Origin: RGIG5612 sp963589005
GTDB lineage: Bacteria; Bacillota; Clostridia; Lachnospirales; Lachnospiraceae
Length of the DNA: 64,000 nt
Direction: 5' to 3'
Assembly (NCBI GenBank): GCA_963589005.1
Contig: CAVAJR010000008.1
Coordinates: 11,057-75,056, forward strand
Positions within the stretch are counted from its first letter, which is position 1; each line of letters starts with the position of its first letter. This document shows positions 1-8,577 of this stretch, piece by piece. Under the pieces are notes generated by a model. It saw only the letters and a program-made list of their open reading frames with translations. It searched no databases and had not been told where the DNA came from. Both the position numbers and the translations under genes were made by a program.

Positions 1-1
1 T

Positions 2-604
2 ATGATCGCAGCCTTGGAAGGAAATCAGGCCAACACAGACCGTCAGCGTGGATTTGAGAAAGCAATTGAAGAGTATGAATTAGAGGTTGTTGCAACAGGA
101 AACCACGACTGGAATTCAACATTATCACAGCAGTTAATGGCTGAAATTCTTAACTCAGGTACAGAATTTGACGGCGTATTAATATCACAGATGGCAGATA
201 ACGCTCTTGAGGCTTTCGCAGCTGCAGGCGTTGATTATCCGAAATTCATCGGCTTTGGCGACACAGGTGCTTACATGCAGAAGCTCCTTGAAATCAACAA
301 GGATGAGGTAGTTACAAGGTATATTGTTCTTTCTAACCCACCTGGAGTAGGTGCCACAGCATTGAACTTTGCTCTTAACCTTTATGAAGGTAAGGAACTT
401 AAGGATGGTGTATATGCTGAGGGTTATGAAGATACACATCAGATCTGGATCAGATCTAAGATCCAGTATACAGATCAGGATGTTGTAAACGGCACAGAGA
501 TAGAAGGCCAGTCAATCGAGGATTTTGCTAACAGCTATGAAGCAGGCGATTCTATTTCCTTCTGGCTTACATATCAGGAAGTTGCAGATACATATTTCAA
601 ATAA
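2..604 (+). CDS. Sugar ABC transporter substrate-binding protein (C-terminal part)
   Basis: This is the C-terminal 200 residues of a periplasmic-binding-protein-like sugar receptor; the left window edge removes the signal peptide and first lobe, so the ATG at position 2 is probably internal. Visible family features are an LacI/RbsB-like second lobe (QRGFEKAIEEY early, then a stretch asking which item is bound, GVLISQMADNALEAFAAAG) and an end in a short aromatic helix. In Gram-positives such proteins are lipid-anchored outside the membrane and deliver sugar to the permeases. The ATPase and two permeases follow on the same strand, so this is the receptor of that transporter. The substrate cannot be read from this fragment. 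Confidence 0.85.
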   Translation: MIAALEGNQANTDRQRGFEKAIEEYELEVVATGNHDWNSTLSQQLMAEILNSGTEFDGVLISQMADNALEAFAAAGVDYPKFIGFGDTGAYMQKLLEINKDEVVTRYIVLSNPPGVGATALNFALNLYEGKELKDGVYAEGYEDTHQIWIRSKIQYTDQDVVNGTEIEGQSIEDFANSYEAGDSISFWLTYQEVADTYFK

Positions 605-629
605 AGCATTACATTATCAGCTTAATGAA

Positions 630-653
630 GCCGGCGGTTTATCAGCCGCCGGC
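630..653 (+). terminator. GC-rich hairpin after the binding-protein gene
   Basis: An 8-bp perfect stem GCCGGCGG/CCGCCGGC with an 8-nt loop sits 25 nt after the binding-protein stop. No T-run follows, so it is more likely a partial terminator or an RNA-stabilising hairpin that keeps receptor mRNA more abundant than transporter mRNA, as is common in sugar ABC operons. The role is inferred. Confidence 0.6.
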
Positions 654-717
654 ATGCTTATATATTGCGAAAAAGATATCCGTTGATTTTGCATTTAAAA
701 ATGAAATTTTGCCCAGG

Positions 718-771
718 TTAGAGCCTTATAAATATCAGCAAATGCATTTGTTGGGATTTATAAAACTCTAA
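718..771. repeat. 54-bp near-perfect palindrome between binding protein and ATPase genes
   Basis: The sequence is symmetric around the GC at 744-745. Blocks TTAGAG, TTATAAAT and CAGCAAAT on the left mirror ATTTGTTG, ATTTATAA and CTCTAA on the right. Of 27 mirrored pairs, 22 are Watson-Crick and two are G-T, with mismatches at 724/765, 725/764 and 734/755. It ends about 20 bases before the ATPase ribosome binding site. It could be an operator, a cruciform or a processing/attenuation hairpin in the operon mRNA. Confidence 0.75.
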
Positions 772-806
772 AATATCAAATATTTTGAGGCGGGAGGTGA
801 TTGTCA

Positions 807-2321
807 TTGCTTGAAATGAAAGGCATTGATAAAAGATTTGGAGCCGTCACAGCACTTAATAAGGCATCATTGTCTGTGGGCGATGGTGAGATTGTTGCGC
901 TTGCAGGCTCAAATGGGTCCGGCAAATCCACTTTGGTTAAGGTGCTGGCAGGACTTGTAGCGCCAAATAATGGTGAGATTTATATTGACGGCGAGAAGAA
1001 GATAATCCATTCAGGTATGGATTCGGCCAGAGAAGGAATTGCGACTGCATTTCAGGATCTGAGTCTTATTCCGACTATGTCTGTAAAGGATAATATATTA
1101 TTAGGATGTGAAATTACTGAAAAATCAGGAATGGTAAATGAGAAAAAGTCCAGAGAAGTCGTAAGAGAACTGCTGGACAGATTTCATATCGATTGCGATC
1201 CTGAAGATTATGTGCAGACTCTTATGCCATCGACCCAGAGCATGCTGGAGGTGGCGAAGGCTGTATTTAAGAAGCCTAAGATATTACTTTTAGATGAGGT
1301 TACCGCATCGCTTCATTATGATGAGATCGAAACATTATTCAGAATAATGCGCGAACTTAAGTCTGAAGGCATGTCGATGGTTTATGTTACTCACAGAATG
1401 AATGAAATTTTTGACATCTGTGACACTATAACGATCATGAGAAGCAGTGAGACTGTGATCTCAGGCAAGGTTTCGGATTTTACACTTGATGATATTATTT
1501 ATCATATGACAGGTGCGAGACCTAAACATGCAGAGACTAAGGGCGGCACGATGTCAGAACATGACGACAGAGATATTGTTGTTGATATCAGAGGGATATC
1601 CGTTGAACCTAAGGTCAAGGATATCTCGATGAAGGCTTATAAGGGAGAAATTGTCGGAATCGGAGGATTGGAAGGACAGGGACAGCCGGAGGTCATCCGT
1701 TCCATCTTGGGGGCAGTTATACCGCAGAGCGGAACGATAGAATATCTGGGCAGGAAGATTAAATTCAAGGAGCCTGCAGATGGCGTCAAGGCGGGTATCG
1801 GTTTTATATCCGGAGACAGGAATAAGGAAGCAATATTTGACATAAGAACGATTATGGAGAATATATTTGCAGGCAATTCAGCCAAGGAGTCATTATTTGC
1901 TTATCTGTCTGCTAAGAAGGTTAAGAAATTCTCCGAGGACGCAGTCAAGAAATACAATATCAAGATAGGCAGATTAAAGGACCCTGCAAGCTCGCTTTCC
2001 GGCGGCAATCAGCAAAAGCTGGTTGTAGCCAGATGGATAGCAATGAATCCGAACCTTCTTCTGTTGGATGATCCTACCAAGGGAGTTGATATTCATTCAA
2101 GGCATGAAATCCATGATATCCTGAGAGAATGTGCGGCAAATGGCATGACTGTCATAATTTCAGCCAGTGATACAGAAGAATTGCTGGAAATATCTGACAG
2201 GATCTATGTTTTTTATGAGGGCAAGGTTGCAGCAGAGCTTTCAGGAGAGCATAAGACAGCAGAGCATTTAGTTTCAGCGATGATGGGTGTTAAGGAAACG
2301 ACTCGAAAGGAGGCAGAATAA
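807..2321 (+). CDS. Sugar ABC transporter ATP-binding protein, CUT2 type (RbsA/MglA family)
   Basis: This cytoplasmic ATPase has two nucleotide-binding domains in one chain of about 504 residues, as in RbsA/MglA/LsrA proteins. Domain 1 has Walker A GSNGSGKST near residue 35, a degenerate signature (STQSMLEVAKAV) and Walker B ILLLDEV. Domain 2 starts near residue 250 with a degenerate Walker A (GLEGQGQ), a good signature LSGGNQQK and LLLLDDP. One intact and one degenerate site is normal for this family. The frame is open from a TTG at 801, but the SD GGAGG (793-797) lies only 3 nt from it; the TTG at 807 has a 9-nt spacer and is preferred. The stop overlaps the next ATG (TAATG). Confidence 0.92.
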   Translation: MLEMKGIDKRFGAVTALNKASLSVGDGEIVALAGSNGSGKSTLVKVLAGLVAPNNGEIYIDGEKKIIHSGMDSAREGIATAFQDLSLIPTMSVKDNILLGCEITEKSGMVNEKKSREVVRELLDRFHIDCDPEDYVQTLMPSTQSMLEVAKAVFKKPKILLLDEVTASLHYDEIETLFRIMRELKSEGMSMVYVTHRMNEIFDICDTITIMRSSETVISGKVSDFTLDDIIYHMTGARPKHAETKGGTMSEHDDRDIVVDIRGISVEPKVKDISMKAYKGEIVGIGGLEGQGQPEVIRSILGAVIPQSGTIEYLGRKIKFKEPADGVKAGIGFISGDRNKEAIFDIRTIMENIFAGNSAKESLFAYLSAKKVKKFSEDAVKKYNIKIGRLKDPASSLSGGNQQKLVVARWIAMNPNLLLLDDPTKGVDIHSRHEIHDILRECAANGMTVIISASDTEELLEISDRIYVFYEGKVAAELSGEHKTAEHLVSAMMGVKETTRKEAE

Positions 2322-3439
2322 TGAGAGAATCATTAAAAAGATTTAGAAGAAAACCTGCCTTTACGGGCTGTATGCTGTTTCTGGCGGTTCTATTGCTTAA
2401 CATAATAATCCAGGGATGGTCAGCCTGCCTTTCGGGGGGATTGTCAGTTGAGGGCATGTTAGCATTTTTTCAGCCGTCAGCGCTGAAATCAATTATAATG
2501 ACTAACCTGCCGTTTATATTGGTTACCATAGGACAGGCACTATTGCTTCTTGTGGGACAGATGGATGTCTCAATAGGTGTTCAGATTGCTCTTGTCAATG
2601 TAGTATGCATTATGGTGCCGCAGGAATGGGGCACTCCTGTATGGGTGGGATGGATCGTTGCAATGCTGGCAGCATTTGCCATATCCGCTTTATGCGGCGC
2701 ATGCTGTTCGGTATTGAGGCTGCCGGCTCTTTTGGCCAGTTATGCGCTTACATATCTGATCAATGGAATAAATGTCCTTATCATGAACGTGCCGCAGGGC
2801 TCTGTACCGAAGGCATATTGGAAACCGTATCAGTCTACTATATACGGATTGTTCGAGGATCCGCCGGGATTTTTGAAATTTTTAAATTACATTCCGGTAA
2901 GTGCACTGGTCCTTGCAGCTGTGCTTCTTGTATGGCTCTTTATTTCCAAGAGACCATTTGGCAAGCATATCTATGCTGTAGGTACTAATCCGAGAAATGC
3001 ATTTGCAGCCGGAATTAATCCTGTTAGGGTTCAGATGAAGGCATTTCTTATAAAAGGATTCTTCGTAGGTATTGCAGGTATATGTCTTACACTTATGTCT
3101 GCATCAGGCAATCCGCTTCAATGTGAGGATTATGGCATCAAGTCCTTGTCTGCGGCCATTATCGGCGGTATGGGCTGGGGAGGCTGGGGATCCATCTCCT
3201 GCGGAGTATTCGGCGGAGGCTTCCTGGTACTTATACAGAATACTGTTTATTATTTCTTTACATTGCTTTCCAAGATATTTATCGGATTTTCTGTAACCTC
3301 GTATTGGCAGAATTTCGTTTCGGATATTATCATATTCGCAGGCTTGCTTATGACGATCGTTACGGCTAAGGAACAAAGAAAGACTTTACATCAGGGTCTG
3401 AAGGCTCAATTTAAGCGAGGTGAGAAATATGCCAAATAA
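2321..3439 (+). CDS. Sugar ABC transporter permease (BPD_transp_2 family), first subunit
   Basis: This is a 372-residue integral membrane protein with many hydrophobic segments, matching the RbsC-like branched-chain/sugar permease family. A conserved cytoplasmic-loop region reads PFGKHIYAVGTNPRNAFAAG near residue 215, followed by a Gly-rich stretch AAIIGGMGWGGWGSISCG near residue 280 typical of these permeases. The ATG overlaps the ATPase stop by one base, so translation is coupled. The second permease begins before this gene ends. Together with the next gene it should form the heterodimeric membrane channel of the sugar importer. Confidence 0.9.
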   Translation: MRESLKRFRRKPAFTGCMLFLAVLLLNIIIQGWSACLSGGLSVEGMLAFFQPSALKSIIMTNLPFILVTIGQALLLLVGQMDVSIGVQIALVNVVCIMVPQEWGTPVWVGWIVAMLAAFAISALCGACCSVLRLPALLASYALTYLINGINVLIMNVPQGSVPKAYWKPYQSTIYGLFEDPPGFLKFLNYIPVSALVLAAVLLVWLFISKRPFGKHIYAVGTNPRNAFAAGINPVRVQMKAFLIKGFFVGIAGICLTLMSASGNPLQCEDYGIKSLSAAIIGGMGWGGWGSISCGVFGGGFLVLIQNTVYYFFTLLSKIFIGFSVTSYWQNFVSDIIIFAGLLMTIVTAKEQRKTLHQGLKAQFKRGEKYAK

Positions 3440-4430
3440 TACTATGACATTTAAACCTAATGCTAAAAAGGATGCTGTTGCCAATATTAATCATTTCGTA
3501 CAGACACATACAGCGTTAATGGCTGTAATAATTGCTGCGGTTTTATATGCTGTTACCATTATTATTAACCCGAAGGGATTTAATACGGTTGCAATAGGCA
3601 ATATTATTCTCCTGACGGTAATACTCAGTATACCTGCAGCAGGTCAGACCATGGTGCTTATCAGCGGCGGCATGGACTTTTCTGTCGGCGCGGTCATGTC
3701 AGCGACAGCAGTTTTGACAACATATACAATGCAAGGTGAAAACGGACATTTCCTGAAGGTTCTTGTTCTGGCCCTTGCGATTGGTGCTGTGGTGGGATTT
3801 CTTAATGGCATATGCTGCGTCAAGATAGGGCTTCCGGCCATGATCGTAACCATGGCTATATCTAATATTGTAACAAGACTTCAATATATATTTACCCAGG
3901 GAGTGTTAAGCGGAACCGCATCAAGCCTGTTCTCGGCAACGGTAAAGTTTAAAATATTCGGTGTTATCCCTCATGTTGTTGTTTATGCCATGATCATTTG
4001 GCCTATAGTTTTCTACATTTTGAAGAGGTCAAGATTCGGAAAACAGCTGTATATGGTAGGCAACAATGCGTCTGCGGCCAGACTAAATGGTGTAAGAGTT
4101 ACCAAGGTGCAGGTATTGTCTTATGTATTCTCGGGAGTATTAGCTGCATTTGCAGGCATGTTGGGTGCAGCTTATATGTCGACTGCAACATGTCAGATCT
4201 TCGACGACTATGCATATCAGTCGTTGATCGCAGTTATAATAGGCGGAACTACATTTGCGGGAGGAACAGGAACATACGAGGGAAGTATTGCAGGTTCGCT
4301 TGTAATGATACTCTTGTCGAACCTTCTTACATCGCTTAACCCTACACAGCCTGTAAGAAATATTTTAAATGCGGCAATACTGATACTGCTTCTGGTTCTC
4401 TATAACAGAGGAAAATCAGTCCGCCAGTAA
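3429..4430 (+). CDS. Sugar ABC transporter permease (BPD_transp_2 family), second subunit
   Basis: This is a second RbsC-like multi-spanning permease of 333 residues. It carries the family loop FGKQLYMVGNNASAARLNGV near residue 205 and a Gly-rich IIGGTTFAGGTGTYEG stretch near residue 275. The frame is open from a GTG at 3420, but the SD-like GAGGTGAG lies over that codon and fits the ATG at 3429 (MPNNTMTF) better. It overlaps the preceding permease gene by 11 bases and is the last gene of the transporter unit. The transported sugar is unknown. Confidence 0.9.
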   Translation: MPNNTMTFKPNAKKDAVANINHFVQTHTALMAVIIAAVLYAVTIIINPKGFNTVAIGNIILLTVILSIPAAGQTMVLISGGMDFSVGAVMSATAVLTTYTMQGENGHFLKVLVLALAIGAVVGFLNGICCVKIGLPAMIVTMAISNIVTRLQYIFTQGVLSGTASSLFSATVKFKIFGVIPHVVVYAMIIWPIVFYILKRSRFGKQLYMVGNNASAARLNGVRVTKVQVLSYVFSGVLAAFAGMLGAAYMSTATCQIFDDYAYQSLIAVIIGGTTFAGGTGTYEGSIAGSLVMILLSNLLTSLNPTQPVRNILNAAILILLLVLYNRGKSVRQ

Positions 4431-4491
4431 GATCCTGTATGCCTGAGCTTACGGCATAAAGCGGATTAAATTATAATATGCAGAACGAACG

Positions 4492-4540
4492 CAGGAGCTG
4501 CAAGAAATCGGTGAATGAAAACGATATCTCACAGCTCCTG
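4492..4540 (-). repeat. Hairpin with CTGTGAGA motif, possible diverged core repeat
   Basis: CAGGAGCTG at 4492-4500 pairs perfectly with CAGCTCCTG at 4532-4540. Read on the minus strand, the loop starts CTGTGAGATATCGTTTTC, resembling the CTGTGAGAAAAC...GTTTT loop of the core repeats at 14262, 35244 and 57388. It lies between convergent genes and could also act as a weak terminator. Membership in the repeat family is tentative. Confidence 0.4.
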
Positions 4541-4620
4541 TTATGTATGCCGAGGATTATGGCACGAAACAAAATGAATTTGTACTTGTGAATGAATATA
4601 ACAATAATTGATCAAGGCTT

Positions 4621-5322
4621 TTAGCCGATGTATATATCGGCACGCCTTTGTATCGAGGCCATCTGGCTGTCCAATGTCTTGCATAATTCCGCACAATTAA
4701 ACAGTTCAGTTTCAAGCTCTGCCGCAACATTTGACGGCAGATTTTTTTTGTATTTGATCTTATGCTCAAGACTGGCCCACAGATCCATGGCTATGGTACG
4801 CAGCTGGATCTCTACCTTCATTATCTTCTTGCGGTCATGAAGAAATATAGGCGTTTCTATGATGAGATGAAGGCTGCGGTATCCGTTAGGTTTAGGATTT
4901 TTGATATAATCCTTTTCCTCGTACAGAGTAACATCATCCTGATTTAAGATAGCCTTGGCGATCATATAAATATCTTCTTCATATGAACATATGACTCTGA
5001 TTCCGGCTATGTCAAATATATTATTTTCTATGGCTTCAACTGTAGGAAATATTTTTTTTCTGCCCAGCTTTTCCATTATGCTGTCTACGCTTTTTAATCT
5101 GGTTTTTATTGTTTCTATAGGATTACGATCATATTGAAGAGACAACTCTTCACTCATAACATTGAATTTTGTTTCAACCTCCATGATGGCACATTTGTAG
5201 AAGGTCATGAGTTCTCTATAAGGCTGTGCATTGGCATTTAACCATTTTTTCAGTTCATCCTTCGGCAGACGCGAGGCAATAGCTCGTTCGAGTTTCTGTA
5301 TACTTGTTTCTGATAATTGCAT
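4621..5322 (-). CDS. Small alarmone synthetase (RelQ/YjbM-like RelA/SpoT-domain protein)
   Basis: This 233-residue cytoplasmic protein consists of a RelA/SpoT nucleotidyltransferase domain without HD, TGS or ACT domains, so it should transfer pyrophosphate from ATP to GDP or GTP to make (p)ppGpp. Family features include DIAGIRVICSYEEDIY near residue 110, NPKPNGYRSLHLIIETPIF near residue 145, VEIQLRTIAMDLWASLEHK near residue 175 and a C-terminal helix that in RelQ helps tetramerise. The length matches RelQ/YjbM proteins. A full-length bifunctional Rel is encoded at 19078, so this is the accessory stress-type synthetase. It is transcribed divergently from the CvfB-like gene at 5569. Confidence 0.9.
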   Translation of the reverse strand: MQLSETSIQKLERAIASRLPKDELKKWLNANAQPYRELMTFYKCAIMEVETKFNVMSEELSLQYDRNPIETIKTRLKSVDSIMEKLGRKKIFPTVEAIENNIFDIAGIRVICSYEEDIYMIAKAILNQDDVTLYEEKDYIKNPKPNGYRSLHLIIETPIFLHDRKKIMKVEIQLRTIAMDLWASLEHKIKYKKNLPSNVAAELETELFNCAELCKTLDSQMASIQRRADIYIG

Positions 5323-5431
5323 TTTATATATGAATTCCTTCCCTTGTGATAGTTGATTCTTGCTGAATGCATAAATTTTATATTATTTCTTATTAATTTT
5401 CTATACCGGCTTGTAATATGGAAGTTATAAC

Positions 5432-5461
5432 TTGACAATTTTTGCTTTTATTAACTAGAAT
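5432..5461 (+). promoter_or_regulatory. Sigma-A-type promoter for the CvfB-like gene
   Basis: TTGACA at 5432-5437 and TAGAAT at 5456-5461 are separated by 18 bases. It points toward the gene at 5569 and leaves an untranslated leader of about 100 bases. A tandem 10-bp repeat (AAATGCATGC/AAATGCATGT) lies at about 5520-5540 in that leader. Confidence 0.65.
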
Positions 5462-5568
5462 ATCTGCTGTGCAGATAGGGACATTTATATGCGAAATCGG
5501 TACAGAGATCAATTATTATAAAATGCATGCAAATGCATGTCTTGTGAAGATAGAAAATGGGAGAGGTT

Positions 5569-6237
5569 ATGGAACAAAATTCCGAAGTAAGATCATATAA
5601 ATATGGCAAATGGCAGGTGCTTAAGGTGGTATCTGCAGCAAATATGGGGGTATATCTGGGAACAGAGGACAGCAGAGTTCTGCTTCCGAGAAAGCAGGTA
5701 CCGGCAGGTACGCAGGTGGGAGACGAGATAAGGGTATTTGTCTATAAGGATTCCAGCGACAGACCTATTGCTACGGTAAACGAACCCAAGCTTGTATTGG
5801 GTGAAATAGCTGTATTAAGGGTTAAACAGGTTACCAAAATAGGCGCATTTCTCGACTGGGGCCTGGAAAAGGATCTGCTGCTTCCCTTCGGACAGCAGAT
5901 TGAAGCGGTAAAGGAAGGAATGTATTATCCTGTTGCATTATATCTTGACAGAAGCGAGCGCCTTGCCGCCTCCATGTGGATAGATAAATTCATCAAGGGT
6001 GCAACGCCGGATGAAAAGAAAAAGAAAAAATCTCTCCTTACTCTGGAAGCTGATGCGGAGAATGTATATGTTCTGATAAAAAAAATGGGCGGTCGTCTGG
6101 GATATGATGACAAGGCTGCACCGGAGATTATAGAAAAGGATTTCGGCCTCAGCAAAAATGCATTTAAGAAGGCCGTGGGTGTATTATACAAGGCTCGCAG
6201 GCTGGAAATTAACCCGGGCAGCATCAGTCTGATATAA
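5569..6237 (+). CDS. CvfB/YitL-like RNA-binding protein with S1 domains
   Basis: This protein of about 222 residues resembles the CvfB family: tandem S1-like beta barrels followed by a small winged-helix end. The second S1 motif is clear around residues 80-140 (GEIAVLRVKQVTKIGAFLDW, then LLLPFGQQ), and the winged helix is around residues 170-222 (GGRLGYDDKAAPEIIEKDFG). It is shorter than the roughly 300-residue Bacillus form, so one S1 unit seems missing. The frame also has an ATG at 5557, but GGGAGAGG at 5559-5566 is a plausible SD for the ATG at 5569. CvfB proteins affect RNA metabolism and virulence factors in staphylococci; the role here is inferred. Confidence 0.8.
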   Translation: MEQNSEVRSYKYGKWQVLKVVSAANMGVYLGTEDSRVLLPRKQVPAGTQVGDEIRVFVYKDSSDRPIATVNEPKLVLGEIAVLRVKQVTKIGAFLDWGLEKDLLLPFGQQIEAVKEGMYYPVALYLDRSERLAASMWIDKFIKGATPDEKKKKKSLLTLEADAENVYVLIKKMGGRLGYDDKAAPEIIEKDFGLSKNAFKKAVGVLYKARRLEINPGSISLI

Positions 6238-6243
6238 TAATAG

Positions 6244-6269
6244 ATATGCGCCGGGTTACCGGCGCATAT
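6244..6269. terminator. Bidirectional hairpin between convergent genes
   Basis: An 11-bp perfect stem ATATGCGCCGG/CCGGCGCATAT closes a GTTA loop. It lies between the CvfB-like gene and the convergent S1-domain gene and probably ends transcripts from both sides, although the flanking T-runs are weak. Confidence 0.7.
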
Positions 6270-6297
6270 TAAGTAAATTCAGTTATTTATAAAATTG

Positions 6298-7251
6298 CTA
6301 CATATTCTTGAAAATGTCAGCAAACGGATTATTAGGCACATATTCGCTTCTGTATTCGTGTGCCTCTTCTTCAATTTCTTCTGCCTCGGCAGCTTCAACG
6401 GCCTTCATTGACAGGCTGATCTTGTTATTGTCGATCTTAGTTATCATAACTGTTACTTCCTGACCAACCTTTAAAACAGCCTTAGGATGACTGATCCTTT
6501 TGTCTGAAATTTCAGAAATATGAAGAAGTCCGGAAATACCGTCGCCTATATCTACGAAAGCACCGTATCTTTCCAGCTTCTCTACAGTTCCTGTAATGAT
6601 GCTTCCTACAGCCAGCTTGCCAATGTTTTTAGCCTGTTCAGCAACATATTCTTCTGTGAGGATTTCCTTGGCAGAGAGTATAAGTTTCTCCTGTTCTTCA
6701 TTTACTTCGGATATTTTGACATTCATTTTGCGGCCCAGGTAAGGGGCTGTATCTTCAACATATTTGATACCCAGTTTTGATGCAGGAATGAATCCGCGTA
6801 TTCCCTTGACATACATGATTGCTCCGGCCTTTACAACCTCGGAGATCGTTCCGGAGATAATGGCTCCGTCTGCCTGCATTTGCCTTAATGCATCCCAGGA
6901 GTATTCAGATTCTGCCATTTTCTTGGATAAAATAATATTGCCATGACCATCGTCTACAGTTTTGACGATTCCTGTAAATCTGTCACCGATATGGACATCT
7001 GTCATTATGTTAAATGACGGGTCGGCACTCATTTCTTCTGCGGGTACACGCCCTGTGGCATAATAGTTAAGATCAAGGATTGCACCATGCTCATTGAATG
7101 CTATTACCTCGCCCTCCATAACATCACCCTCGCGGATTTTACGAAGAGAATTATTGAGTTCAGCTGCATAATCCTCCATTGATTCGGCTGCTTCAGGCTT
7201 ATTGTTCAATGCTTCATTTTCTGCTTTGTTTTCATTTTCAAATTCACTCAT
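6298..7251 (-). CDS. S1 RNA-binding domain protein (RpsA/YpfD-like)
   Basis: This 317-residue protein carries three S1 domains: residues about 35-105 (GDVMEGEVIAFNEHGAILDL), about 120-185 (GAIISGTISEVVKAGAIMYV) and about 205-275 (GSIITGTVEKLERYGAFVDI, then GLLHISEISD). This matches the short S1-like proteins of Firmicutes, which bind mRNA or ribosomes but lack the full six-domain S1. The frame extends upstream to 7323, but AGGAGGG at about 7258-7264 lies 7 nt before the ATG at 7251 and fixes the start at MSEFENEN. Both termini are rich in acidic residues. Confidence 0.88.
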   Translation of the reverse strand: MSEFENENKAENEALNNKPEAAESMEDYAAELNNSLRKIREGDVMEGEVIAFNEHGAILDLNYYATGRVPAEEMSADPSFNIMTDVHIGDRFTGIVKTVDDGHGNIILSKKMAESEYSWDALRQMQADGAIISGTISEVVKAGAIMYVKGIRGFIPASKLGIKYVEDTAPYLGRKMNVKISEVNEEQEKLILSAKEILTEEYVAEQAKNIGKLAVGSIITGTVEKLERYGAFVDIGDGISGLLHISEISDKRISHPKAVLKVGQEVTVMITKIDNNKISLSMKAVEAAEAEEIEEEAHEYRSEYVPNNPFADIFKNM

Positions 7252-7520
7252 GATGAACCCTCCTGTAATTTTTAATTTCTGGCAGTATGGTGCATGACTG
7301 TATATATTCACCATCTGCAGCAATTAAAGTATATGTCTTTTGCCATTGAGGGACAAGGAAATTTTTGATATATTTTAACTGACAGAGATATATTATATTT
7401 AGCTGCAGCAATCCTGTGTGATTGAAGACATGGGCTGCGTTAGACGATGCTTGCATAAAGCTCGCATCAATCGGATGAGCTGCGTAAAACTACCGGATAA
7501 ATATTTGAACACTTACATTT

Positions 7521-8432
7521 ATGTATAAATTAGAAAATAAGAAAATAATAGTTATCGGCACCGTGTTTATGGATATCAAGGGATATCCTGAGGGAACATT
7601 TATACCAAATGGCAGAAATGCAGGACGGATTGAGTATAAATATGGCGGTGTAGGCAGAAATGTCGCACAGGATATGGCAGCCCTCGGCCTCAATCCTGTG
7701 TTTATAAGCATTACCGACAGCACCGGACCGGGAGCTGCCATAGAGTCTGATCTTAAGGCATCGGGAGTAATTACAGATCATATGCTTAGGATACCGGAGG
7801 GAATAGGCACATGGATGGCCATTATGACACCAGAAGGAGATGTCTGTGCAAATTTGTCGAAAAGGCAGAGCCTGATCCCTATAAGCCGATTGCTGGATGA
7901 AAAAGGTGATGAAATATTTGCGGATGCAGATGCAATTGCAATTGAGATAGATATTGAAGATGAGATTGTATCAAGGGTATTTAAGCTGGCGGAGGAATAC
8001 AATATTGATATATATGGCGTTATTTCCAACATGACAATAGCTCTTGATCGGCTGGAATATATAAACAAATGCAAATGCTTCGTATGCAACAGGATAGAAG
8101 CAGGCCAGCTGTTTAATGTGGACACAGAGAGCAAGGACCCTGATGAAATGCTGGATATTCTTAAAGATAAATTAGAAGATTTCAATATGGAATGCATGAT
8201 CGTTACATTGGATAAGGATGGTTCAGTCTATGCATGTCGGGATGGTACGAATGGAACATGCCCTGCCGGAAGGGTCCATATAATTGATTCAACCGGTGCC
8301 GGAGATTCATATTTTGCAGGAATTTCGACGGGACTCATTTGCAATATGCCAATTCAGGAGGCGTGCCGTCTGGGAACTGATATGGCAGCAGTAGTAATTC
8401 AGTCAATGGAAAATACATACAAAAAGGATTGA
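7521..8432 (+). CDS. PfkB-family carbohydrate/nucleoside kinase, possibly pseudouridine kinase
   Basis: This is a 303-residue ribokinase-fold kinase. The N-terminal substrate motif is GGVGRNVAQDMAALG near residue 41, and the C-terminal anion-hole/catalytic motif is DSTGAGDSYFAGISTGL near residue 253, with Asp of GAGD as expected catalytic base. The GGVGRN form is reminiscent of pseudouridine kinases (PsuK/YeiC), but no psuG glycosidase is nearby, so the substrate stays open. The ATG at 7521 has no good SD. The gene is divergent from the S1-domain gene and precedes the large surface-protein gene by about 145 bases. Confidence 0.85.
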   Translation: MYKLENKKIIVIGTVFMDIKGYPEGTFIPNGRNAGRIEYKYGGVGRNVAQDMAALGLNPVFISITDSTGPGAAIESDLKASGVITDHMLRIPEGIGTWMAIMTPEGDVCANLSKRQSLIPISRLLDEKGDEIFADADAIAIEIDIEDEIVSRVFKLAEEYNIDIYGVISNMTIALDRLEYINKCKCFVCNRIEAGQLFNVDTESKDPDEMLDILKDKLEDFNMECMIVTLDKDGSVYACRDGTNGTCPAGRVHIIDSTGAGDSYFAGISTGLICNMPIQEACRLGTDMAAVVIQSMENTYKKD

Positions 8433-8577
8433 TCAATTCAGAACCTGTTTACAGGAACATTTGCACGATGCGTTACTTTTGGCTCAGTTTAGTGACAAAA
8501 AAAACATAAAAAATTCACATTTTTCTTTTACTATGAAAATGCGCAATTATCCAATTAATTATAAGGAGGCGAAAAAT

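Noticed and set aside
7778..8197. 139-residue antisense open frame in the PfkB gene
   Set aside because: It is Ser/Ile-rich as expected for the antisense of a coding frame, has no SD and no family features; similar antisense frames elsewhere were left out for the same reason.
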